Shown here: positions 21,163 through 30,049 of the stretch, in pieces
Position numbering within the stretch: position 1 is the stretch's first letter
Layout of the letters: every line of letters starts with the position of its first letter
Source: an uncultured Rhodospirillaceae bacterium
GTDB lineage: Bacteria; Pseudomonadota; Alphaproteobacteria; Rhodospirillales; Magnetospirillaceae
Direction: 5' to 3'
DNA length: 36,469 bases
Assembly: GCA_903924765.1 (NCBI GenBank)
Contig: CAIYCT010000368.1
Span: forward strand, 1 to 36,469
Program-made: the position numbers and the translations under genes
Notes under the pieces: generated by a model
What the model saw: only the letters and a program-made list of their open reading frames with translations
Database searches by the model: none
What the model was told of the DNA's origin: nothing

Positions 21163-21779
21163 AGGTTTCGATACCCTTCCTCGGCCAAGACGCGGGCGAC
21201 GGCGGGGCGCCCGATCATGCGGCGGTAATGGGCGTCTAAGTTGGGCGGCAGTGTGATGTCGGTGCGGGTGGCCCAGAATTCCACATAGAACAGGGCGGGG
21301 TCGGCGATGGAGAAGGTGGTGCCCACATACTCCAAATCCCCCAGCAACTTTTCCACCACGGCGAACCCAGCTTCGACGATGGCGCGGCCCTTGGCGATGA
21401 CGGCCTGATGCGCCTGATCATTCTGGGCGAAATTGGCGGTGGTGAAAATGCGGGCGAAGCCCTGCATGTGGATGGTGGAGATCACGTAATCCATGATTTC
21501 GTAAACTCGTACTTCGTCGTCTATGGCGGCGGGCAGCAAACCGCGCTTGGGATATTGGCGCGCCAACCACACGGCGATGGCTTGGAATTCGGTGATGGCG
21601 GTTCCGTCGTTCTTGACCAGGGTAGGGATGGTTCCCTTGGGGTTCAGAGCCAAGTATTCCGGCTTCTGGTGGTCGCCGGCCAACAGATTGACTGGATAGA
21701 CCTCGAAGGCCAAATCCAATTCTTCCAGCAGAATATGGATGCCGGTGGTGCATGAACCGGGGGTCATGTAAAAGCGCAT
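21159..21779 (-). CDS. Glutathione S-transferase family protein, beta-class-like
   Basis: 206-aa cytosolic GST: N-terminal thioredoxin-like domain (about residues 1-80) and all-helical C-terminal domain. The start MRFYMTPGSCTTGIHILLEE resembles bacterial beta-class GSTs, in which Cys10 and a nearby Tyr act at the glutathione site. The cis-proline Pro52 is in GTIPTLV, and the glutathione gamma-glutamyl contact is at ITEFQAIAVWLA (Glu64, with Phe where Ser is usual). The C-terminal FSIADPALFYVEFW is the N-capping/hydrophobic-staple region. Substrate unknown. It lies 70 bp downstream of sdhB, after a hairpin, on the same strand. Confidence 0.9.
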   Translation of the reverse strand: MRFYMTPGSCTTGIHILLEELDLAFEVYPVNLLAGDHQKPEYLALNPKGTIPTLVKNDGTAITEFQAIAVWLARQYPKRGLLPAAIDDEVRVYEIMDYVISTIHMQGFARIFTTANFAQNDQAHQAVIAKGRAIVEAGFAVVEKLLGDLEYVGTTFSIADPALFYVEFWATRTDITLPPNLDAHYRRMIGRPAVARVLAEEGYRNL

Positions 21780-21814
21780 TGTATCCCCTCATAACGTCTG
21801 GCGGACGCTGAAGG

Positions 21815-21841
21815 CCCCCGCCTTTCTAAAAAAGGCGGGGG
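21815..21841 (-). terminator. Hairpin at end of sdh operon
   Basis: Perfect 11-bp arms CCCCCGCCTTT (21815-21825) and AAAGGCGGGGG (21831-21841) with a 5-nt loop, 8 bp beyond the sdhB stop. The minus-strand sequence after it is CC-rich rather than U-rich, so termination may be partial and gst may receive read-through. Confidence 0.6.
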
Positions 21842-21849
21842 ATACTCGA

Positions 21850-22632
21850 TTAATAGCGCCGTTCGGTGATCTTGTCCTTGATGCCGGCGATGGCCTTGGC
21901 CGGGTTCAGACCCTTGGGGCAGGTGCTGGTGCAGTTCATGATGGTGTGGCAGCGATACAGCTTGAACGGATCTTCCAACGCGTCCAGACGTTCGCCGGTG
22001 GTTTCGTCGCGGGAATCGTTGATCCAGCGGGCGGCTTGCAACAACACGGCCGGACCCAAATAGCGGTCGCCGTTCCACCAGTAGCTGGGGCACGAAGTCT
22101 GGCAGCAGAAGCACAGAATGCATTCCCACAAGCCATCCAACTTGTCGCGCTCTTCCACCGATTGCAGACGCTCGGCGTCGGGCGGCGGCGAGGAATGGGT
22201 TTCCAGCCAGGGCTTGATCGATGCCAATTGGGCGTAAGGCTGGGTCAAATCGGGGACCAAATCCTTGACCACCGGCATGTGCGGCAGGGGATAGATCTTG
22301 ACGTCGCCTTGAATGTCCTCGATGGGCTTCAAGCACGCCAGGGTGTTGGTTCCGTCGATGTTCATGGCGCACGACCCACAGATGCCTTCCCGGCACGAAC
22401 GACGGAAGGTGACGGTGGAGTCGATTTCGTTTTTGATTTTGAGCAGGGCGTCCAACACCATGGGGCCGCAATCATCCAAATCGATCATGAAGGTATCGAG
22501 CCGGGGATTGTCGCCGGTGTCGGGATTGTAGCGGTACAGCTTGAACGCCTTGACGCGGGTCGCGCCGGACGGGGCCGGAAAGGTCTTTCCGGTTTGCACC
22601 ACGGAATTGGCGGGAAGGGCGAATTCAACCAT
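21850..22632 (-). CDS. sdhB: Succinate dehydrogenase iron-sulfur subunit
   Basis: Electron-transfer subunit of complex II linking the FAD of SdhA to ubiquinone. 260 aa, normal length. The [2Fe-2S] ligands are C80, C85, C88 and C100 ([10 protein letters not shown]...LAC). The [4Fe-4S] and [3Fe-4S] ligands are C171/C174/C177 with C238 and C181/C228/C234, in [17 protein letters not shown] and [14 protein letters not shown]. The order of clusters and the SCPSYWWN block are typical of alphaproteobacterial and mitochondrial SdhB. Last gene of sdhCDAB, 12 bp after sdhA. Confidence 0.97.
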   Translation of the reverse strand: MVEFALPANSVVQTGKTFPAPSGATRVKAFKLYRYNPDTGDNPRLDTFMIDLDDCGPMVLDALLKIKNEIDSTVTFRRSCREGICGSCAMNIDGTNTLACLKPIEDIQGDVKIYPLPHMPVVKDLVPDLTQPYAQLASIKPWLETHSSPPPDAERLQSVEERDKLDGLWECILCFCCQTSCPSYWWNGDRYLGPAVLLQAARWINDSRDETTGERLDALEDPFKLYRCHTIMNCTSTCPKGLNPAKAIAGIKDKITERRY

Positions 22633-22644
22633 GGTTAACCTCTC

Positions 22645-24432
22645 CTAGTACACGCGCTTCTTGGGTTGGATGTACTCGACTTCGTTGGTCAAGGTCCAGG
22701 TATGGACCGGGCGGTAGCCCAATTTGACTTTGCCGTTTTCCACCCAAGCCAAGGAATGTTTCATCCAATTGACGTCGTCGCGATCGGGGAAATCCTCGTG
22801 GGCATGGGCGCCGCGCGATTCCTTGCGGGCCTCCGCCGACACGATCGTGGTCAGGGCGCAATCCATCAGATTGTCCAGATCCAGCGATTCCACCAGATCT
22901 GAATTCCAAATCAGCGAGCGGTCGGCGACCTTGCGGCGCGGCAACATCTCGGCGGTCTTGGACAGGTTTTCCACGCCTTCGGACAGGGTCTTGGAGGTGC
23001 GGAACACCGCCGCGTCGTTTTGCATGGTTTTTTGCATGGCCAGACGGATGCTGGAGACCGATTCCGTTCCGCTGGCATTGCGCGAGCGGTCCAAACGGGC
23101 CAAGGCGTTCTGACCGGCGTCGGCGGGCAGCGGCTTGTGCGGCGTGCCTTTGGTCAGCGTGGCTTGTGCGTGCAAGGCAGCGGCGCGGCCAAACACCACG
23201 ATATCCAGCAAAGAGTTAGTGCCCAAGCGGTTGGCGCCATGTACCGACACGCACGCCGCCTCGCCGATGGCCATCAGGCCGGGCACAGTGGCGTCGGGAT
23301 TGTCGCCGCTGGGGCGAATGACCTCGCCGTGAATGTTGGTGGGGATGCCGCCCATGTTGTAATGCACGGTCGGCAGCACCGGAATGGGCTGACGGGTCAC
23401 ATCGACGCCTGCGAAAATCTTGGCGGTTTCGCTGATGCCGGGCAGACGCAGTTCCAAGGTCTCGGCGCCCAGGTGATCCAGGTGCAAATAAATATGGTCC
23501 TTTTCCTTGCCGATGCCCCGACCTTCACGGATTTCCATGGTCATGGCGCGCGACACCACGTCGCGGCTGGCCAAGTCCTTGGCGTTGGGGGCATAGCGTT
23601 CCATGAAGCGCTCGCCGGCCGAGTTGGTCAGATAACCACCTTCGCCGCGCGCGCCTTCGGTGATCAAACAGCCCGAGCCGTAAATGCCGGTGGGGTGGAA
23701 CTGCACGAATTCCATGTCCTGCAAGGGCAAACCGGCGCGAGCAACCAAACCGTGACCGTCGCCGGTGCAGGTGTGGGCCGAGGTGGCCGAGAAATAGGCG
23801 CGGCCATAACCGCCGGTGGCCAGCACCACCTTATGGGCACGGAAGCGGTGAATGGTGCCGTCGTCCAAATTCCAGGCGACGACGCCGCGGCAATTGCCTT
23901 CGGCATCCATGATCAGATCGAGCGCGATATATTCGACGAAGAATTCGGCCTGATGCTTCAGACACTGCTGATACAACGTGTGCAGCATGGCGTGGCCGGT
24001 GCGGGCGGCGGCGGCGCAAGCGCGCTGAACCGGGGCCTCGCCGAAATTACGCATGTGGCCGCCGAACGGGCGCTGATAAATCTTGCCGTCGGTGGTGCGC
24101 GAAAACGGCATGCCGAAATGTTCCAACTCGTACACGGCGGGAATGGCCTCGCGGCACATATATTCGATGGCGTCTTGGTCACCCAGCCAGTCCGACCCCT
24201 TGACGGTGTCGTACATGTGCCAGCGCCAATCGTCCTCGGCCATGTTGCCCAAAGCGGCGCTGATGCCGCCTTGCGCGGCGACGGTGTGGCTGCGGGTGGG
24301 GAAAACTTTGGTGATGCAGGCGGTCTTAAATCCGGCCTGCCCCATGCCCATGGTGGCGCGCAAACCCGCGCCGCCGGCTCCGACCACCACCACATCATAG
24401 GTGTGATCGACAAACGTGTAGGCAGCAGCCAT
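22645..24432 (-). CDS. sdhA: Succinate dehydrogenase flavoprotein subunit
   Basis: Catalytic subunit of complex II oxidising succinate to fumarate. 595 aa, normal length. FAD-binding GAGGAG is at residues 18-23; the covalent-FAD histidine is His49 in [11 protein letters not shown]. Active-site blocks include [20 protein letters not shown] with RGEGGYL and a later [19 protein letters not shown]. All substrate-binding residues I can recognise are present. It sits 4 bp after sdhD and 12 bp before sdhB, so the four subunits share one message. Confidence 0.97.
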   Translation of the reverse strand: MAAAYTFVDHTYDVVVVGAGGAGLRATMGMGQAGFKTACITKVFPTRSHTVAAQGGISAALGNMAEDDWRWHMYDTVKGSDWLGDQDAIEYMCREAIPAVYELEHFGMPFSRTTDGKIYQRPFGGHMRNFGEAPVQRACAAAARTGHAMLHTLYQQCLKHQAEFFVEYIALDLIMDAEGNCRGVVAWNLDDGTIHRFRAHKVVLATGGYGRAYFSATSAHTCTGDGHGLVARAGLPLQDMEFVQFHPTGIYGSGCLITEGARGEGGYLTNSAGERFMERYAPNAKDLASRDVVSRAMTMEIREGRGIGKEKDHIYLHLDHLGAETLELRLPGISETAKIFAGVDVTRQPIPVLPTVHYNMGGIPTNIHGEVIRPSGDNPDATVPGLMAIGEAACVSVHGANRLGTNSLLDIVVFGRAAALHAQATLTKGTPHKPLPADAGQNALARLDRSRNASGTESVSSIRLAMQKTMQNDAAVFRTSKTLSEGVENLSKTAEMLPRRKVADRSLIWNSDLVESLDLDNLMDCALTTIVSAEARKESRGAHAHEDFPDRDDVNWMKHSLAWVENGKVKLGYRPVHTWTLTNEVEYIQPKKRVY

Positions 24433-24436
24433 TCGA

Positions 24437-24817
24437 TTAGCCCCCCAAGGCCAGTTTCAAGGTTGACAACGACACCGAGATCGCCAGGAACGCGGCAACA
24501 AGGCGGATGAAGATCAAGGACAGATGCTTGGTCAGGGCGCCGTGGACATAATCCTCGATCACCACTTGGAAGCCCAGCAAGCCGTGCCAGATCCCGGTCA
24601 GCAGCGTCAGCAGCAGCAGCGCCGAATTATAGGGCTTGGAAGCCCAGGCCTTGACGGCGGCCAAGTCGCTGCCGGTGACGACGATCAGCGAGGCGACGAA
24701 CCACACCACCAACGGGACCAAGGCGACGGCGGTAAGGCGTTGGGCCCAGTAATGATCCGAGCCGGACCGCGAAGAGCCAAGGCCGCGAGCGCGGCCCAAG
24801 GGGGAACGAAGGATCAT
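24437..24817 (-). CDS. sdhD: Succinate dehydrogenase membrane anchor subunit D
   Basis: 126-aa membrane anchor that with SdhC holds heme b and the quinone site. Three TM spans are visible at about residues 28-49, 63-84 and 99-122. Heme ligand candidate His78 is in [11 protein letters not shown], followed by the family's VIEDYVHG (Asp89-Tyr90), where the Tyr contacts quinone. The N-terminal [15 protein letters not shown] and [10 protein letters not shown] are standard for alphaproteobacterial SdhD. It starts 14 bp after sdhC. Confidence 0.92.
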   Translation of the reverse strand: MILRSPLGRARGLGSSRSGSDHYWAQRLTAVALVPLVVWFVASLIVVTGSDLAAVKAWASKPYNSALLLLTLLTGIWHGLLGFQVVIEDYVHGALTKHLSLIFIRLVAAFLAISVSLSTLKLALGG

Positions 24818-24831
24818 GGATATCCTCTTTC

Positions 24832-25212
24832 TTAGGCGAGGGCGATGAGCCAGGTTAACACGGTTAGGGCGGCTGCGACCCCGATCACCACGCGATTGGA
24901 TGCTTTGGCGCAGGGCAGGTCCAAACCTTTGCCCGTATCCCAGATCAAGTGACGAATGCCGTTGGTGAAATGGAAAAACAAGGCGGCGGTAAAGCCAAAC
25001 AAAACAACCCGCCCCAGAACCGACGTCAGAATGTCATGGATGGCTGCGTAGGAGTCCGGTCCCTGAGCGGCGGCGGACAGCCAGCATGACAACAGCAACA
25101 AGCCCAGACCCAGGCCGATGCCAGTGATGCGATGGGTGATGGAGGTTATCGCCAGCAGCGGCAAGCGATAAATTTGCACATGCGGCGACAGGGGACGGGC
25201 ATTGGTTGTCAT
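24832..25212 (-). CDS. sdhC: Succinate dehydrogenase cytochrome b556 subunit
   Basis: 126-aa cytochrome b subunit of complex II with three TM spans (about residues 29-49, 65-85 and 104-125). The family signature RPLSPHVQIYRLPLLAITSI leads to SITHRITG (residues 24-31), whose Ser and Arg line the quinone site. The heme histidine is in FFHFTNGIRHLIWD (His81, with His88 also conserved). First gene of sdhCDAB, with a good sigma70-type promoter 36-64 bp upstream. Confidence 0.94.
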   Translation of the reverse strand: MTTNARPLSPHVQIYRLPLLAITSITHRITGIGLGLGLLLLSCWLSAAAQGPDSYAAIHDILTSVLGRVVLFGFTAALFFHFTNGIRHLIWDTGKGLDLPCAKASNRVVIGVAAALTVLTWLIALA

Positions 25213-25247
25213 TGTGGAATCTACCCCGGAAATCTGATCTTGAGTGG

Positions 25248-25276
25248 TTCTAACCCCGTTCGACGACCAGTGTCAA
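25248..25276 (-). promoter_or_regulatory. Sigma70-type promoter of the sdh operon
   Basis: On the minus strand TTGACA (25276-25271) is followed after exactly 17 bp by TTAGAA (25253-25248), 36 bp before the sdhC start. The -35 is a full consensus match. The 214 bp between sdhC and ppc hold no gene and must also carry the ppc promoter, for which I found no equally good match. Confidence 0.65.
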
Positions 25277-25426
25277 CGATTCCCTCACCACCTCGAGGGG
25301 TAGGGCGGAAAGCCCGGAGAGCTACCCGATCCGACATAAATACTACACGGGCGGGGAGGTGTGTTTTGCTGTGCAACATGCCAGTATTCCTGTAATCTCT
25401 CAAAAAAAATAACGGAGTATCAAGCG

Positions 25427-28222
25427 GTGGAAGACGACAAAGAACTGCGGTCACGCGTTAAGCTTCTTGGCAATTTGTTGGGGGATGTGCTGCACGCTCA
25501 AGAATCTCCCGACGTCTTGGCGGCGGTCGAGGATTTGCGCAAGGGCTTCATCGAGCTGCGCCAAAATGACGATTCCAAACTGCGTCAGGCCTTGACTGAT
25601 CGCATCGCCGCCATGGACCCGCAAATCTGCTCGCAGGTGATCCGGGCGTTCGCTCTGTATTTTCTGCTGATCAATCTGGCCGAGGAAGACTGGGCGTTGC
25701 GCGACCGCCGGACCCAAGTGGAAAAAGGCGGTCGGTTGTGGGTCGGCTCGTTCGACGACACCTTGCGGCAATTGAAGCAAAGCGGCGTCGGCGCCGACCG
25801 TTTGTGCGAGCAATTGGCCCAATTTCGCTATCAACCGGTATTTACCGCCCATCCCACCGAAGCCAAACGCCGGGCGATCATGGAAGCCAGGCGGCGGTTG
25901 TGGGACTTGGTCCGCCAACTGAATGACGACACCCTTTTGACCCACCAACGCCGCAGGGTCGAGCAAGCCTTGCTCAACAACATCCAGGTGCTGTGGAAGA
26001 CCGACGAAGTGAGAGTGTACAAGCCCGAAGTGGCCCACGAAATCAATAACGGCCTGTTCTACTTTCGCGAAACCTTGTTTCAAGCTATCCCCCAGTTGTA
26101 CCGCAATTTTGAACGGGCCATCGGCAACACCTACGGCGATTCTTGGGATCTTCGCGCCAAGCCGCTGGCGCCGTTCGTACGCTTCGGATCGTGGATTGGC
26201 GGCGACCGCGACGGCAATCCCTTCGTTACCCATCAAGTCACGGCTCTGGCGGTGCGCATGCAGTCGCGGGAGGTTCTGAACCATTACCAGCACCGCTTGG
26301 ATTGGCTGGAGGGAGTACTGACTCATTCCTCGTCTTTGGTCACGCCATCGCAGGATTTCCAAGACAGTTTGACGGCGGATGCGGACATCGCCGGTTTGTG
26401 TTTCGCCGACAATCCCCGCCATTACAGCACAGAGCCTTATCGACGGAAGCTGGCGCTGATGCAGTTCCGCATCCAACGGCAAATTGATCGGTTGCAGGCT
26501 TTGATCGACGGATTGCCAGATCCAGGCGCGCCCGGCGCTTATCTGTCGGAAGAGGTGTTTTTGGCAGATCTGCTGGCGCTGACCGAGTCGCTGATCAGTC
26601 ACGGCGACGCCAATCTGGCCGATGCCGAGCTCAAGGATCTGATTATGTTGGTCAAGACCTTCGGTTTTTATTTGGCCGAGTTGGACGTGCGCCAGGATTC
26701 CAGCAAACATACCCAGGCGGTGACGGATCTGTTCGATCACGCCCCCAACCTGCCCGATTATCGCGGCTTGAGCGAAGAGGAACGCATCGCGGTCCTGGCC
26801 GATTTGCTGTCCCAGCGGGGCGCGCCCTTGATCTATGGCGACGATCTTTCGCCCGATACCCTGGAAATTCTGGCGGTGTTTCGCACCATGAAGGAGATCG
26901 AGACCGAAGTGTCCGCCAAGGCGTTCGGCACCTACATCATCTCCATGACCCACAACGCCAGCAACATATTGGAAGCGTTGTTCTTGGCCAGTTTCGCCGG
27001 GTTGGTGGGCGCCAAAAGCGACGGAAACCATTTCTGCCACATCCATGTCGCCCCGTTGTTTGAAACCATCGAAGATTTGTCCAAGGTGGAATCGGTGTTG
27101 GAATCGGTGCTCAGTCTGCCGCTCTACCGTAATCTGCTGGCGGTATCGGGCAACCTGCAAGAGGTCATGCTGGGCTATTCCGACTCGTGCAAGGACGGTG
27201 GCATTTTGGCGTCCAGTTGGGGGTTGCATCGGGCGCAACGGACCATCGCCGCCATCAGCGCCAAATACGGCGTCAAGCTGCGCATGTTCCACGGTCGCGG
27301 CGGCACGGTGGGTCGCGGCGGCGGCCCTACCCACGATGCCATTCTGGCGCAACCGGCGGGCACGGTTGACGGCGAGATCAAGATCACCGAACAGGGCGAA
27401 GTGTTGTCGGTCAAATATTCCAACGTGGAAACTGCGGTGTGGGAACTGACCATGGGCATCACCGGCCTGTTGAAGGCCAGCCGATCCATCGCGGGTGATT
27501 CCTTGTCCGAACCCAGCGATTTTTTCCCGGTCATGGATACCTTGGCGGAGTTGGGGGAACAAGCCTATCGCGACTTCACCGACCATACGCCGGGCATGAT
27601 CGATTATTTCTACGAAAGCACGCCCTTGGCCGAGATCGGCTATTTGAATATCGGGTCGCGTCCGTCCCATCGCTCCAAGGCGGATCGCTCCAAATATTCG
27701 GTCCGGGCCATTCCGTGGGTCTTCGCCTGGGCGCAATCGCGTCAGATCGTGCCCGCTTGGTTCGGCCTGGGCGCGGCACTGGATCAGTGGTGGAACGGCG
27801 ATTCCGATAAGCTGGCTGTACTGCAACGCATGTATCGGGACTGGCCGTTTTTCCGGGTTCTGCTCAGCAACAGCGAAATGGCCTTGGCCAAGTCAGAAAT
27901 GGCCATCGCCCATCAATATTCCAAGCTGTGCGCCGATCAAGCGGTGGCCGAGCGCATGTTCCGCTGTATCGAAGATGAATATCGGCGCGGCGTCGGTACG
28001 GTTTTGGCGGTCACTCAATCCACCGAATTGTTGGCCGACAATCCCACCCTGGCCCTGTCTCTGGCCCGCAGAAATCCTTATCTCGATCCCATCAACCACA
28101 TCCAAGTGGCGGCCTTGGCGCGCACCCGCTCGACCAATGTTTCCGAGGACAATGCGGCGTGGATGACACCTTTGTTGCGATCAATCAATGCATTGGCCGC
28201 CGGAATGCGTAATACTGGCTAA
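25427..28222 (+). CDS. ppc: Phosphoenolpyruvate carboxylase
   Basis: Carboxylates PEP with bicarbonate to oxaloacetate, refilling the TCA cycle encoded alongside. I choose the GTG at 25427 (VEDDKELRSRVKLLGNLLGD), preceded by AACGGAG about 9 nt upstream, giving 931 aa; the frame is open to an ATG at 25361 but the added residues (Cys-rich) do not fit the family. The catalytic His142 is in VFTAHPTEAKRR. The PEP-binding block is FGSWIGGDRDGNPFVT, followed by the GYSDSCKDGGILAS lysine region and the glycine-rich FHGRGGTVGRGGGPTHDAI. All signature residues are intact. It is divergent from sdhC and 30 bp upstream of pap. Confidence 0.97.
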   Translation: MEDDKELRSRVKLLGNLLGDVLHAQESPDVLAAVEDLRKGFIELRQNDDSKLRQALTDRIAAMDPQICSQVIRAFALYFLLINLAEEDWALRDRRTQVEKGGRLWVGSFDDTLRQLKQSGVGADRLCEQLAQFRYQPVFTAHPTEAKRRAIMEARRRLWDLVRQLNDDTLLTHQRRRVEQALLNNIQVLWKTDEVRVYKPEVAHEINNGLFYFRETLFQAIPQLYRNFERAIGNTYGDSWDLRAKPLAPFVRFGSWIGGDRDGNPFVTHQVTALAVRMQSREVLNHYQHRLDWLEGVLTHSSSLVTPSQDFQDSLTADADIAGLCFADNPRHYSTEPYRRKLALMQFRIQRQIDRLQALIDGLPDPGAPGAYLSEEVFLADLLALTESLISHGDANLADAELKDLIMLVKTFGFYLAELDVRQDSSKHTQAVTDLFDHAPNLPDYRGLSEEERIAVLADLLSQRGAPLIYGDDLSPDTLEILAVFRTMKEIETEVSAKAFGTYIISMTHNASNILEALFLASFAGLVGAKSDGNHFCHIHVAPLFETIEDLSKVESVLESVLSLPLYRNLLAVSGNLQEVMLGYSDSCKDGGILASSWGLHRAQRTIAAISAKYGVKLRMFHGRGGTVGRGGGPTHDAILAQPAGTVDGEIKITEQGEVLSVKYSNVETAVWELTMGITGLLKASRSIAGDSLSEPSDFFPVMDTLAELGEQAYRDFTDHTPGMIDYFYESTPLAEIGYLNIGSRPSHRSKADRSKYSVRAIPWVFAWAQSRQIVPAWFGLGAALDQWWNGDSDKLAVLQRMYRDWPFFRVLLSNSEMALAKSEMAIAHQYSKLCADQAVAERMFRCIEDEYRRGVGTVLAVTQSTELLADNPTLALSLARRNPYLDPINHIQVAALARTRSTNVSEDNAAWMTPLLRSINALAAGMRNTG

Positions 28223-28252
28223 TCCAATAACCCATCAATTGGGGGTGAAGCC

Positions 28253-29776
28253 ATGTTTGAAGCGGCCGAATTAGGGCGGAAATTATCCAAGGAAGATTTT
28301 GCGGCGGCGGCTCCAGCCTTGCGCGCCGAGATGTTGAATTTGCAGATCAAGCTGCGCGAGGCGAATTTTCCGGTGATCGTGGTGTTTGCCGGCGTGGATG
28401 GCGCGGGCAAGAACGAATCGGTCAATCTGCTGAACGAATGGCTTGACCCCCGTTGGGTGGTGACTCGGGCTTATGACAAGCCGTCGGACGAGGAACGGGA
28501 GCGCCCGGAATATTGGCGGTATTGGCGCGACTTGCCGCCTAAGGGCCGGTTCGGATTGTTTTTGTCGTCTTGGTATCACACCCCTTTGATCGGCAAGGCC
28601 TTTGGCAAGATCGATCAGGCCCAGATGGACAAAGAATTGGAGCACATCATCCGCTTCGAACAGACGCTGGCCGACGACGGGGCGTTGATCGTCAAGTTCT
28701 GGATGCACCTTTCCAAAAAAGCGCAACGCAGCCGATTAAGAAAATTGGAAAAAGATCCCGCAACCAAATGGCGGGTCGGCCCCGATGATTGGACCCATTG
28801 GAAGCAGTACGACAAATTCGTCCAAGCGGCGGAACACACCATCATGCGCACAAGCAAGGGCCATGCGCCGTGGAATATCGTCGAGGGCGAGGATGCCCGC
28901 TATCGCTCCATGGTGGTGCTGACCACCATCCGCGACGCGGTCAATCGCCATTTGGAAGCTCGCGCCGCTCAAAAAGAAACCTTGGCTATCGAGAAAGAAA
29001 TACGGGCCAAGAAACCAGCACAAGCCAAGAAAACGGTCTTATCCAAGCTTCCAACCATCCTGTCGTCGCTGGATATGACGGTGAAGCTGGACCCCAAGGA
29101 AGCGGGCGTGGTGTTGCAAGAGCAGCGCGGCCGGTTGTCGCAGCTGCATCGCAAGATCAAGGATAACGGCCTGACCGTGCTGGCGGTGTTCGAAGGATCG
29201 GACGCGGCGGGCAAGGGTGGGGCCATCCGTCGCTTGACCTCGGCCTTGTTCGCCCGCGACACCCAGGTGGTGCCGTTCGCCGCGCCGTCGTCGGAAGAAC
29301 GGGCGCAGCATTATCTGTGGCGGTTCTGGCGCTATCTGTCCCGGGCCGGCAAGGTCACGGTATTCGACCGCTCTTGGTATGGCCGTGTGTTGGTCGAGCG
29401 GGTAGAGGGCTTCTGCACCGATGACGAATGGCGGCGCTCCTACGATGAAATCAATGATTTCGAGGAACAACTGGTCGCCCATGGCATCGTTTTGGTCAAA
29501 TTCTGGCTGCACATCACCAAGGACGAACAGCTAAGGCGGTTCAAGGACCGCGAGGACATTGACTACAAGCGCTGGAAGCTGACCGAGGAAGATTGGCGCA
29601 ATCGCGAAAAGTGGGACGAATACGAACAGGCGGTTAACGAAATGGTCGAACGGACCTCGACCTTGACCGCGCCTTGGACCATGGTCGAGGCCAACGACAA
29701 GGCCTACGCCCGCGTCAAAGTCATCGCCACCGTTTGCGACGCCTTGGAAGCGGCGGTTAAAAAGCACAGCAAGTGA
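28253..29776 (+). CDS. pap: Polyphosphate:AMP phosphotransferase (two-domain PPK2)
   Basis: Uses polyphosphate to phosphorylate AMP to ADP. 507 aa made of two tandem PPK2 domains, the layout of class II PPK2/Pap. The N-terminal domain has P-loop GVDGAGKNES (residues 47-56), but the position of the second motif reads FLSSWYHTP (about 104-111), without the usual Asp-Arg. The C-terminal domain has both GSDAAGKGGA (315-324) and the full FDRSWYGRVLVERVEGF (Asp372). Activity is therefore expected from the C-terminal half, as in characterised Pap proteins. A central linker is Lys/Ala-rich. It starts 30 bp after ppc, likely in one operon, with a strong terminator after it. It has a TTA codon at 28736-28738. 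Confidence 0.93.
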   Translation: MFEAAELGRKLSKEDFAAAAPALRAEMLNLQIKLREANFPVIVVFAGVDGAGKNESVNLLNEWLDPRWVVTRAYDKPSDEERERPEYWRYWRDLPPKGRFGLFLSSWYHTPLIGKAFGKIDQAQMDKELEHIIRFEQTLADDGALIVKFWMHLSKKAQRSRLRKLEKDPATKWRVGPDDWTHWKQYDKFVQAAEHTIMRTSKGHAPWNIVEGEDARYRSMVVLTTIRDAVNRHLEARAAQKETLAIEKEIRAKKPAQAKKTVLSKLPTILSSLDMTVKLDPKEAGVVLQEQRGRLSQLHRKIKDNGLTVLAVFEGSDAAGKGGAIRRLTSALFARDTQVVPFAAPSSEERAQHYLWRFWRYLSRAGKVTVFDRSWYGRVLVERVEGFCTDDEWRRSYDEINDFEEQLVAHGIVLVKFWLHITKDEQLRRFKDREDIDYKRWKLTEEDWRNREKWDEYEQAVNEMVERTSTLTAPWTMVEANDKAYARVKVIATVCDALEAAVKKHSK

Positions 29777-29802
29777 TCTCTTCTCATCCTTAGTCCCCTT
29801 GT

Positions 29803-29846
29803 GTTAGGGTTCGCCCCCGGTTTGGTTCCGGGGGCGTTTCCCTAAC
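29803..29846 (+). terminator. Terminator of ppc-pap
   Basis: Inner arms CGCCCCCGG (29812-29820) and CCGGGGGCG (29828-29836) with a 7-nt loop are followed by TTT. Outer arms GTTAGGG (29803-29809) and CCCTAAC (29840-29846) extend the fold. It starts 26 bp after the pap stop and ends 14 bp before the split tRNA-Leu gene, whose promoter must overlap it; I cannot define that promoter. Confidence 0.8.
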
Positions 29847-29860
29847 GGGGATGACGTGCT

Positions 29861-29899
29861 GGCCTCGTGGTGGAATTGGTAGACACACACGACTTAAAA
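29861..29899 (+). pseudogene. 5' half of host tRNA-Leu(UAA), interrupted by the integrated element
   Basis: The segment gives acceptor strand GGCCTCG, linker TG, D arm GTGGAATTGGTAGACAC, the 5' anticodon stem CACGA and the whole loop CTTAAAA, then diverges into element DNA (GCAAGTC...). Joined to 36116-36161 it makes an 85-nt tRNA-Leu(UAA) with 7-bp acceptor, 5-bp anticodon stem CACGA/TCGTG, long variable arm, T arm GCGGG-TTCGAGT-CCCGC, discriminator A and encoded CCA. The element end does not restore the 3' half, so the gene is broken as it stands. The half presumably still has its promoter and would be transcribed toward the integrase. Confidence 0.9.
29891..29899 (+). repeat. attL core (GACTTAAAA)
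   Basis: Left copy of the 9-bp core shared with 36107-36115. In the uninterrupted tRNA the 7-bp loop CTTAAAA is flanked by the inverted repeat CACGA/TCGTG. That is the usual tyrosine-recombinase core layout, with a 7-bp overlap between two inverted enzyme-binding arms. Inside the element the core continues as GCAAGTC, giving a partial inverted repeat GACTT/AAGTC. Confidence 0.85.
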
Positions 29900-29923
29900 G
29901 CAAGTCATTTTATTTCGTGCTAG

Positions 29924-29952
29924 TTGATTTTTCCCAATACATTCAGTACAAT
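29924..29952 (+). promoter_or_regulatory. Sigma70-type promoter of the integrase gene
   Basis: TTGATT (29924-29929), 17-bp spacer, TACAAT (29947-29952), about 98 bp before the integrase ATG. The long leader contains the TTACACA repeats that may be integrase arm sites, so the integrase could repress its own gene. Read-through from the broken tRNA promoter is also possible. Confidence 0.6.
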
Positions 29953-29990
29953 ATGCCATGTTTTGGATGTGGTTGAGCCTCAAAAAGCCC

Positions 29991-30020
29991 TTACACATCT
30001 CTTACACAAAAACACACATT
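29991..30020 (+). promoter_or_regulatory. Candidate integrase arm-type sites, left end
   Basis: TTACACA occurs at 29991-29997 and 30002-30008, followed by an ACACACATT-like copy. The right end has TTACACAT at 36041-36048 running into TACACATTT, about 60 bp inside attR. Short direct repeats near both ends of an element fit arm-binding sites of tyrosine integrases; this is pattern-based only. Confidence 0.4.
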
Positions 30021-30049
30021 TGGCCGGTTCTCCGGCAGAAGAGTGAAAC

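Noticed and set aside
25361..25426. Upstream ATG extension of ppc
   Set aside because: The added residues are Cys-rich and unlike the family, whereas the GTG at 25427 has a good GGAG site.
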